The position numbers and the translations under genes are program-made. The notes beneath the pieces were generated by a model that did not search any database, was not told the DNA's origin, and saw only the letters and a list, made by a program, of their open reading frames with translations. From XYD12-FULL-36-8 sp964613805 (GTDB lineage Bacteria > Bacteroidota > Ignavibacteria > Ignavibacteriales > Ignavibacteriaceae): 64,000 nucleotides of DNA. Numbering within the stretch: the stretch's first letter is position 1; every line of letters begins with the position of its first letter. The stretch is taken from assembly GCA_964613805.1 (NCBI GenBank), contig CAZTJF010000011.1, positions 59,061-123,060 on the forward strand. The letters run 5' to 3'. Below are positions 52,604 to 59,472 of this stretch, one piece after another.

Positions 52604-54040
52604 TTATTGCAAATCCAATACGTGAGCAAGATTAATCGTAGAATTCAATAGTTCTCTATTTTTTTTACTAAAAATTCTTTTTTCAGCATGATGTTTTTGA
52701 AAAATTGACAGCTTGAAATAGATGAAAGTCACCATGAAAAGTTTGAGTATAAATTGAAAAAAAATTTCATTGATACTTTGCTTAACAATTATTCTTACCC
52801 AACGTCTAAGAATATTCTTCCAAGAAAAGAAGTACTCGTTTACCTTTTTATAACAGTCATAAATCTGTTCCTCAGTTAAATATTTATGCTTAAAGACAAC
52901 ATGATCACCTTCGTAATGTGAAATATCAAAATCATTGATTCTGCCCTCAGCTAAAACTTGATAATACCATGGTGTCCCGTAAAGCGGAATTGAAATTGAC
53001 GGAAGTATTACTGCGTTACCGACTTCGTCAAGTTTTTGTGGCAACTTTTCGTAATATTCCATTGTATCTTCTTCTAAAGCAAACATCAATCCTGTGAAAG
53101 TTAAAATACCTTTTCGATGAAGCTTGTCGAAAGCTCCTTTGTACTCATTAACCCTGTTCTGTTTTTTATCAACAAAACTAAGACTCGAAGTATTTAGTGA
53201 CTCCATTCCAATAAAAGCCATTCGGCAATTTGCCTTTGCAAGAAGTTCGACAAACTCATCATCACGCAAACACTCTATGCTGAATTGCGAACCTATTCCC
53301 CAGAATTTCAATTTGGCAACCTCTCTCAACAAAGATTTTGCATACTTCAAATCACCACCGAGATTATTATCCAAGATCATTGCCATCTTTCGCTTAAACC
53401 ATGGTAGGTCTTTTGTATTTTTCAAATCACAAATAACATCTTCGATTGGTCTCATCCTAAAAGGCAATCGTTTTATGTTTAATTGACAATAGGTGCATGG
53501 GTGAGGACAACCGCGTGTTGCTTCAACGACTATTGGTGCAGTGAATGCTTTTTCAGCAAGATCATATCTTGGAGGAGGAATGTTTTTCAAACACAACTTT
53601 GGATCAGCAAAATATCTGCTTTTTAAATTTCCATCAACCATATCGTAAACCATCTGCGGCCAAACATTTTGAGCTTCTCCAACTAAAATAGAATCGAAAT
53701 GACCTTGCACTTCATCTGGAAAAGTTGAAGCAAACTTACCACCGCCAACTACAGTTTTTCCTATCGCTCTAAATCTATCAGCAACTTCAAACGCATGAGG
53801 TGATAAATAATCCATAAAGCTGATCGCGATAAAATCTGCATCTGTGTTATAATCAATTGGACGAACCATTTCATGCAGTACTTCAACATCAACAATTGGA
53901 GGTGTCATTCCGGCAAGCAGCAATCCGGGCAGTGGCGGTGAAGGTGTTTTTGCATAGTAAGGATTATCTTCTCCAAGATTTTGGAATAAAACTATAATTA
54001 AAAGTTTTGGCTTTCTTTGAGTAAGGTTTTTAGCTTTCAT
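52604..54040 (-). CDS. B12-binding-domain radical SAM enzyme
   Basis: Protein of about 478 residues. The ATG at 54040 follows an AAAGGA ribosome site and is preferred over the open frame to 54070. An N-terminal cobalamin-binding-like domain (about 1-140: PKLLIIVLFQNLGEDNPY, DADFIAISFMDYLS, GKTVVGGGKFAS) precedes the radical SAM core with CPHPCTYC (CxxxCxxC) in EATRGCPHPCTYCQLN and a typical helper region (KANCRMAFIGMESLN). The long C-terminal tail has a hydrophobic stretch near residues 420-450. Relatives methylate or join unactivated carbons, several in lipid pathways. It lies 26 bases after the alpha-oxoamine synthase gene and shares its Pho-box-like control. Confidence 0.85.
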   Translation of the reverse strand: MKAKNLTQRKPKLLIIVLFQNLGEDNPYYAKTPSPPLPGLLLAGMTPPIVDVEVLHEMVRPIDYNTDADFIAISFMDYLSPHAFEVADRFRAIGKTVVGGGKFASTFPDEVQGHFDSILVGEAQNVWPQMVYDMVDGNLKSRYFADPKLCLKNIPPPRYDLAEKAFTAPIVVEATRGCPHPCTYCQLNIKRLPFRMRPIEDVICDLKNTKDLPWFKRKMAMILDNNLGGDLKYAKSLLREVAKLKFWGIGSQFSIECLRDDEFVELLAKANCRMAFIGMESLNTSSLSFVDKKQNRVNEYKGAFDKLHRKGILTFTGLMFALEEDTMEYYEKLPQKLDEVGNAVILPSISIPLYGTPWYYQVLAEGRINDFDISHYEGDHVVFKHKYLTEEQIYDCYKKVNEYFFSWKNILRRWVRIIVKQSINEIFFQFILKLFMVTFIYFKLSIFQKHHAEKRIFSKKNRELLNSTINLAHVLDLQ

Positions 54041-54066
54041 TTTACCATTCCTTTCCAGAGAATTTA

Positions 54067-55374
54067 TCAACTTGCTTTAAGAAATGTTTGTGCAGAATCT
54101 TGTTGTTTATACATTTTCCAAACTTCATCAATTGATTTGATTAACCGGTCTATATCATCTTTAGTGTGTGTTGCCATCAAGCTGATTCTGAAACGCTGCT
54201 GCGAAAGTGGAACTGCCGGATATTCAATTGAATTCATAAATATCCCTCGTTTGTGAAATTCATAAGCAGCTTTTCGAATGTTCATATTTAATGGAACTCG
54301 CAAAGGAATTATTGCGGATTGATTGTGAGTATCAAATCCAAGATTATTGAGGCAGTGATTTATATAATTAATATTCTCTCTAAGCGTTTCTAATCTTTCA
54401 GGTTCAGCTTTAATCACTTCTAATCCGGCCAAAACAGCTACAACGACACCGGGAGAAACAGAGGCAGAAAACATGTATGAACGTGCAAAATATCTTAAGT
54501 AATTAACTACATCTTTTGACGCAGCTACAAAACCGCCTGTTACTGAAAATGTTTTACTGAATGTCCCCATAGTAATATCAACTTGACCTTCAATATTATA
54601 AGCTTCAGCCGTACCTTTACCATTTTCACCCATAACGCCTGTACCATGTGCATCATCAACAATTAGAATTGCATCGTACTTTTTACATATAATTAAAAGT
54701 TCATCCAATGGAGCTGTATCTCCATCCATAGAGTAAACACCTTCCACACCAATGAAGATATCGCTGCTTGAGTCAGAGCGAATTATCTTTAAGCGAGCTT
54801 CCAAGGATTTCAAATCATTATGAGGAAAACGATAAGACTGAGAACCTGATAGCTTTATACCATCACAAAAAGACGCATGACTATAAGCATCATAAAGGAC
54901 TATACTGTTTTCATTCATCAAACCAGAAACCAAACCAACATTGGCTCCATAGCCGCTCGAAAAGATCATCGCATCTTCAGCGTTCTTAAACTCTGCTAAT
55001 CTTTCTTCGAGTTCTCTGTGAAGCTTTGTGTACCCATTCAGCAACGGCGGGCCCGCTACTCCAATTCCGAATTCGTTAACAGCTTCTTTAACTTTTTGAA
55101 TTATGTAGGGATGGTTCGCAAGTCCCAGATAATTATTTGAACCGAACATCAACATTTTTTTGTGACACTGCAAATGTTCATCATAAACTAAGACTTCCCT
55201 ATCTGCTGCTGAACCTATACATCTCATACAAAGCATTTGATCGTTTGAAGAGAGATCATTTATAAATTGCCCAAAGAATGAAGTTTTATCGTTGAGATTC
55301 ATTTTTTGTCCATGCATCAAAATAGAATTCAGATCAAAATTTTCACCTCCACTGTATTTTATTTTATTTTCCAT
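54067..55374 (-). CDS. Alpha-oxoamine synthase (serine palmitoyltransferase-like)
   Basis: PLP enzyme of 435 residues that condenses an acyl thioester with an amino acid. Motifs: SNNYLGLANHP, GPPLLNGYTKLHRELEERLA, SHASFCDG (PLP-stacking His166), VDDAHGTGVMGE (D240/H243) and the Schiff-base lysine K274 in MGTFSKTFSVTGGFVA. The GTFSKxF form is that of serine palmitoyltransferase more than of BioF or Kbl. No biotin genes are nearby. A four-half-site Pho-box-like array lies 71 bases upstream. The likely product is a long-chain amino-ketone lipid precursor; the amino acid used is not evident. Confidence 0.88.
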   Translation of the reverse strand: MENKIKYSGGENFDLNSILMHGQKMNLNDKTSFFGQFINDLSSNDQMLCMRCIGSAADREVLVYDEHLQCHKKMLMFGSNNYLGLANHPYIIQKVKEAVNEFGIGVAGPPLLNGYTKLHRELEERLAEFKNAEDAMIFSSGYGANVGLVSGLMNENSIVLYDAYSHASFCDGIKLSGSQSYRFPHNDLKSLEARLKIIRSDSSSDIFIGVEGVYSMDGDTAPLDELLIICKKYDAILIVDDAHGTGVMGENGKGTAEAYNIEGQVDITMGTFSKTFSVTGGFVAASKDVVNYLRYFARSYMFSASVSPGVVVAVLAGLEVIKAEPERLETLRENINYINHCLNNLGFDTHNQSAIIPLRVPLNMNIRKAAYEFHKRGIFMNSIEYPAVPLSQQRFRISLMATHTKDDIDRLIKSIDEVWKMYKQQDSAQTFLKAS

Positions 55375-55444
55375 ACTTGTTTCCTTTCATTAATAATTCA
55401 TTATCAATTTCCGCTGGAAAGCTAAAAGAAAAACAGGGCTGATT

Positions 55445-55483
55445 TGTCAGGAAGGTGTAACCTAATTGTCAAAAAAATGTCAG
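55445..55483 (-). promoter_or_regulatory. Pho-box-like direct repeats (four half-sites, 11-bp period), site 3
   Basis: Half-sites begin every 11 bases: TGTCAG at 55445, TGTAAC at 55456, TGTCAA at 55467 and TGTCAG at 55478. On the coding strand: CTGACA, TTGACA, GTTACA, CTGACA. This is the longest array in the window and lies 71 bases upstream of the alpha-oxoamine synthase start. Three of four are strong matches; the third in reading order (GTTACA) is degenerate but in phase. Confidence 0.7.
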
Positions 55484-55489
55484 AGAGCA

Positions 55490-55610
55490 ACACATCCCTT
55501 CCGTTCCCCTCTCTCCAAGGAGTCCTATGAAGAAAGAGGGGAAACTGCACGCTTTAAAATACAATTGCTTCTAAAGTAGCGTCCCCTCTTGAGAGGGGCG
55601 AGGGGTGTGT
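55490..55610. repeat. Dispersed repeat ending in ACACATCCC/GGGGTGTGT, copy 2
   Basis: Bounded by ACACATCCC (55490-55498) and AGGGGTGTGT (55601-55610). Internal hairpins: CCCCTCT ... AGAGGGG across 55506-55541 and CCCCTCTTGAGAGGGG at 55583-55598. Same family as 28244-28340. It fills the gap between the ThiL-like gene end and the Pho-box-like array. Confidence 0.7.
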
Positions 55611-55624
55611 TCTTAAAAGGTGAT

Positions 55625-56698
55625 TTAACTTTTGTGAGTAAATTGTTGAATTCCAAGTTCCTTCTTTCTACAAAGTGCCCCATCATACTCAATAAGTGAG
55701 TTAATATAATTCTTGACATCGTTTGAATGTTTGAAAGCAAGGTTTCGTATAAATGATGAGTCTATTTTTTGCTTTTTACCATAATGATTTATAAGCAAAC
55801 TCGGCTCATCAATTGCTTGACCTATTTTAACAGGAGCCCAATTATTTTTTTTGCAGTTTTCCCAAAGTCTTTCTTCCAAGTTCTTAGAAACTGAAAAAAT
55901 TAATTCAAATTCTCCGTGATAACCTGCAAGCAAAAACCATAACGGAATGTTCAGTTGTTCGCAGATGTGTTTTGAATCCTCACCAAGAATACTTTCCCAG
56001 TCATCAATCAATTCAATACCGCAATTATTTAAACGCATAATTTGATCTAATGTTGAAATTGTTCCATCACTTGTATCCATGCAGCAATTGGCTATTCCCA
56101 AAAGACTTTTACCCTCTTTTAATCTTGCAACAGGTTTATAGTTGATTACACTATTTTGCAAATGATTAAATTTTTGCAGAGCAAAACTGTTACCTTTTCC
56201 AAGCTTACCGGTAGAATAAATTAGATCACCAGCTTTACAGCCAACTCGACTTAGAAAACCTTTTTCATCTAAAAATCCAACTGCGCATCCGGTTAAAGAC
56301 AATTGATCTGCAGAGCTAATATCTCCTCCTAAAATAAAAGTATTACAAGTTCGGCAAGCCGCCTCAATTCCCTCTTGAATTTTAGAAACATATTTTTCAT
56401 CCATACTAACTGTGAATGCTTCGGATATCAGTATTCCAATTGGGGTTGCACCGACAGCAGCAATATCACTCAGATTCACCATTACAGCCATCCACCCAAT
56501 TAAGAATGGATCATCATAAAGTCCAAATTTTATTTCTTCAGAAATTGTATCCATTGTGATTGCAATTCTTTTCCCTAATCCATTACCGATTGAAATAATT
56601 TCAGCATCGCTCTGATGAATATTATTTTCTTGGAGAGGAGATCGTCTGAATTTCTTAGCTATATTGTTAATAAAATCAATTTCAAATACATTTTCCAT
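55625..56698 (-). CDS. ThiL/AIR-synthase-superfamily kinase, divergent
   Basis: Protein of 357 residues with the ThiL fold. MDTISEEIKF replaces the usual TDTLVEGVHF-type block; MVNLSDIAAVGATPIGILISEAF is standard; CMDTSDGTISTLDQI matches the ThiL DxSDGL region. The GGEDYELL block is replaced by AGYHGEFELIFSV, and the N-terminal GDDAAV by SDAEIISIG. True ThiL makes thiamine diphosphate; the changes and the location, overlapping a lipid-kinase-like gene by 17 bases, suggest a different phosphoryl transfer in the local pathway. A housekeeping ThiL role is the alternative. Confidence 0.8.
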   Translation of the reverse strand: MENVFEIDFINNIAKKFRRSPLQENNIHQSDAEIISIGNGLGKRIAITMDTISEEIKFGLYDDPFLIGWMAVMVNLSDIAAVGATPIGILISEAFTVSMDEKYVSKIQEGIEAACRTCNTFILGGDISSADQLSLTGCAVGFLDEKGFLSRVGCKAGDLIYSTGKLGKGNSFALQKFNHLQNSVINYKPVARLKEGKSLLGIANCCMDTSDGTISTLDQIMRLNNCGIELIDDWESILGEDSKHICEQLNIPLWFLLAGYHGEFELIFSVSKNLEERLWENCKKNNWAPVKIGQAIDEPSLLINHYGKKQKIDSSFIRNLAFKHSNDVKNYINSLIEYDGALCRKKELGIQQFTHKS

Positions 56699-57608
56699 TG
56701 CGGCATACCTTTATAATATTATGTAAGACTTTAAATTCAACATGATCAGTGGTAATAACTTCCCCGTCAAACTCAACTGCAAATTTTTCATTAGATGATA
56801 TTTCAAAATTATCCGATTGCCAGGATTTGATTTTATTCAGCTTAGAAAATCTATTATGAGTTAATGCATGCATTAACTTTAAAATTTCAAATTGATTCAT
56901 CTGCTGTGCTAAATGAATATCAAATTTCCCATTTACATAATTGGGTGCAGAATCGTAGCAAAAATCACCGGAAAAATGCGGACTCTTGGTAATACCCAAA
57001 TTGGTAATTGTAGGCGAGTAATTCGTTCCGTTGATTTTGAAATCAGCGGTTAAATTTTTATGTGTTAAAATTGTTTTTACAGCAGCATAGAGAATTGCAG
57101 ATTTAGTGTTAAATCTTTTCAAGCGACTTAAAAGTGGACCAGGGTTATTGAAAAGATGATTTGCATTAGCTGTAATACCAATACTCGCATTTATCAAAAA
57201 ATACTTTTCAATTTTGCCGTTTGACGTTGAACAAGTCAATACTCCTACATCCCGATAATCAGCATTTTGAAAATCTATAGAAACAGGAAATCCTGCGATA
57301 GTTTTTTTAAACGGTTTATGAAAATCATTGCTTGAACCGATTCCAATTGCACCGACTGTAATATTTTTAAGCTGCTCAGTTGTTTCTGCAGCGATCAAGC
57401 TATTTAGCAAGTAATTGATTGTGCCATCCCCTCCGGCTGCAATAAATTTTGTTTCACCATTTTTCACATACTCATTTATCAAAATGTTAAATGCATTTTC
57501 ATTCGTGTGGAGAATATTGACTTCAGGTTTTAAGATATAACCCTTAATTTTATTCCACTTTACCAAACCTTTACCACCGAAGCAATTAGTATTTAAAATA
57601 ATGACCAT
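56682..57608 (-). CDS. Diacylglycerol/sphingosine-kinase-family lipid kinase
   Basis: Protein of 308 residues with the DAGK catalytic domain. The opening is IILNTNCFGGKGLVKW; the nucleotide loop is FIAAGGDGTINYLLNSL (GGDGT); VGAIGIGSSNDFHKPF is the family's GTxNDxAR-equivalent with SSNDF. The C-terminal half is the usual beta sandwich ending in FDGEVITTDHVEFKVL. The family phosphorylates diacylglycerol, sphingoid bases or undecaprenol. It lies eight bases after the UbiA gene and overlaps the ThiL-like gene by 17 bases, so the three are coupled. Confidence 0.88.
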   Translation of the reverse strand: MVIILNTNCFGGKGLVKWNKIKGYILKPEVNILHTNENAFNILINEYVKNGETKFIAAGGDGTINYLLNSLIAAETTEQLKNITVGAIGIGSSNDFHKPFKKTIAGFPVSIDFQNADYRDVGVLTCSTSNGKIEKYFLINASIGITANANHLFNNPGPLLSRLKRFNTKSAILYAAVKTILTHKNLTADFKINGTNYSPTITNLGITKSPHFSGDFCYDSAPNYVNGKFDIHLAQQMNQFEILKLMHALTHNRFSKLNKIKSWQSDNFEISSNEKFAVEFDGEVITTDHVEFKVLHNIIKVCRNGKCI

Positions 57609-57616
57609 TGTTTCAC

Positions 57617-58609
57617 CTAAATCTGATTCTTAGCAGGTCTAAATTTCATAACAATATTAAACCCAATATAAAAGACAAGAAAAACCACAAGCCATTCTGG
57701 TTTTCGTAATAGCGCTAGACCTGAGAATTGCAAAACGTAACTGTGAACAACTAAAGCAATTGCTGGATGTGCTTCTTCATCAGTTTTAACCCTATGTAAA
57801 AATATTTGTCCAACAATTGTTAGTACCAAACTCGCAAGAAGAAAAAAAAATGCGGGATTTGTAACCATTATAATTTTTTGTGTTTTATTTTCGTTCACAA
57901 AAACCAGCAATCCAAAAAAAATCATTAGGAATGCAAATACATCGCTTACATAGGCAGAAACTTTTCTTCCGTATTTTACTGGCAGAGTGTTATAACCTGT
58001 TGCTCTGTCTGCCTCGATGTCCTTAAAATATCCGCTCAGCACAAAGTTGGCATAACCAAAAAAGACGCACATTACAACAAGCGTAAAGTTAGATTCAATA
58101 TTCATATTATTTATAGATTTTCCACAAAGAAAAGCCATAAAGCAAAGCACTGCAACTATCCAAGCATTGTAAAATGGTCCGCTCCAGAATTTTCTTTTAA
58201 AGTAAGTGTAAGTCGCCAAACCAAATCCAGCGGCAGTTCCTAAAAGAAGATTAATTGGGTTGTGAATTACAAAAACCGAAATACAAAAAGTTAATCCAAC
58301 AATACTTAGTGCAAGAAAATTGTTCTTTGAAACTATCCCTTTAGTAAGCGGGCGATATGGAGATGAAATTGAATCTGTATCTATCTGAAAACAGTCGGTT
58401 AATGCCTGTCCAAATCCATAAGATAAAAATGAAGCTGAGATAATTAGTATTGTACTAACGTTGCTCAACTCATTTGTAAAAGCTAACCCAACAATTCCAG
58501 TAATACCTGAAACAAACATCAGATAAGGCCGCATTGTGATAACATACGCTTTCACAAAGTTGAAACTGAACGGATTGTAAGCATTTAGATAAAATTCTTT
58601 TTGCATCAT
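57617..58609 (-). CDS. UbiA-family prenyltransferase with degenerate first Asp motif
   Basis: Polytopic membrane protein of about 330 residues. The ATG at 58609 follows an AAAGGAAAG ribosome site and is preferred to the open frame to 58633. The second Asp motif KDIEADRATGYNTLPVKYG is intact and of chlorophyll-synthase/DGGGP-synthase type. The first motif is TDCFQIDTDSISSPYRPL: aligned on PYRP, the canonical NDxxDxxxD becomes TDxxQxxxD, with an additional Asp two before the last. The enzyme should move an isoprenoid or related group onto a membrane acceptor. Head of the UbiA-DAGK-ThiL operon, with a Pho-box-like array 53 bases upstream. Confidence 0.88.
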   Translation of the reverse strand: MMQKEFYLNAYNPFSFNFVKAYVITMRPYLMFVSGITGIVGLAFTNELSNVSTILIISASFLSYGFGQALTDCFQIDTDSISSPYRPLTKGIVSKNNFLALSIVGLTFCISVFVIHNPINLLLGTAAGFGLATYTYFKRKFWSGPFYNAWIVAVLCFMAFLCGKSINNMNIESNFTLVVMCVFFGYANFVLSGYFKDIEADRATGYNTLPVKYGRKVSAYVSDVFAFLMIFFGLLVFVNENKTQKIIMVTNPAFFFLLASLVLTIVGQIFLHRVKTDEEAHPAIALVVHSYVLQFSGLALLRKPEWLVVFLVFYIGFNIVMKFRPAKNQI

Positions 58610-58661
58610 TTGACTTCTTTCCTTTTTCCGCAAGAAAAGTAAGAATTAGTAAGTATGAAGA

Positions 58662-58689
58662 TGTCAAAAAAAAGTCAAGAAATTGTAAA
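58662..58689 (-). promoter_or_regulatory. Pho-box-like direct repeats (three half-sites, 11-bp period), site 4
   Basis: Half-sites at 58662 (TGTCAA), 58673 (AGTCAA) and 58684 (TGTAAA), each 11 bases apart; coding strand TTTACA, TTGACT, TTGACA. Located between the response-regulator gene and the UbiA operon, 53 bases upstream of the ATG at 58609. A TACTAAT -10 candidate follows downstream. Confidence 0.65.
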
Positions 58690-58761
58690 AAGAAGTTTGT
58701 TTCCGCTTTCACGAAATGGTTCGGGATAGCCGAGGGATTAAATAGGAAAGAATAAATGAAT

Positions 58762-59442
58762 CTACTTCACAAACTTATAACCTGCCTTAGGCACTGTTAG
58801 TAAGTGTTTTGGTTCAGATGGATTATCCTCAATCTGTTTGCGAAGTGAGAGAATGTAATTATCAACAGTTCGTGAAGTCGGGAAAACATCGTAACCCCAA
58901 ACTTTATCCAGCAAATTATCACGAGTTACAACTTCCCCTTCGTGTTCGATAAAATATTTGAGAATCTTGAACTCAGTTGTGCTTAATTCAATTGGTTTAT
59001 TATTTTTTAATGCAGTTTGTTTCTTAAAATCAATGTGAACAGATCCAAATGAATACTCTTCGATATCTTTCACTAATTCTTGCTTCCTTCTCAGCAGCGC
59101 TTTTACTCTTGCAAGCAATTCCATAACGCTGAATGGCTTAGTAAGATAATCGTCTGCTCCAACTTCTAATCCTAACACTTTATCCATTTCCTCTTTTTTA
59201 CTTGTAAGCATTAAAATCGGAGTATTAATTCCTTTCTTCCGTAGTTCAGAACATATTTCAATTCCATTTTTGGAAGGAAGCATCAAATCCAAAATTATCA
59301 ATGCAATATTTTCATTCTGAGCAAACTTAAATCCTTTTTCACCATCTTCTTCGGTTACAACTTCATAATGCTCTTCTTTTAGAACATCAGTCAATCCTTT
59401 AGAAATTGCTGGATCATCTTCGATAATTAAAATTCTTTTCAT
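58762..59442 (-). CDS. OmpR/PhoB-family response regulator
   Basis: Protein of 226 residues. Receiver domain 1-118 with the acidic pocket IIEDDP (D9/D10), the phosphoacceptor D52 in LIILDLMLPSKNG and K103-type lysine in YLTKPFSVMELLARV. The winged-helix DNA-binding domain (about 128-226) has ELSTTEFKILKYFIEHEGEVVTRDNLLDKVWGYDVFPTSRTVDNYILSLRKQIE and ends in AGYKFVK. Regulators of this type bind 11-bp direct repeats. It follows the histidine kinase gene by 30 bases and abuts the Pho-box-like array at 58662, so it is the obvious candidate to control the four arrays. Confidence 0.92.
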   Translation of the reverse strand: MKRILIIEDDPAISKGLTDVLKEEHYEVVTEEDGEKGFKFAQNENIALIILDLMLPSKNGIEICSELRKKGINTPILMLTSKKEEMDKVLGLEVGADDYLTKPFSVMELLARVKALLRRKQELVKDIEEYSFGSVHIDFKKQTALKNNKPIELSTTEFKILKYFIEHEGEVVTRDNLLDKVWGYDVFPTSRTVDNYILSLRKQIEDNPSEPKHLLTVPKAGYKFVK

Positions 59443-59472
59443 AATAGTTCTCTTTTGAAATTTGTAAAATAA

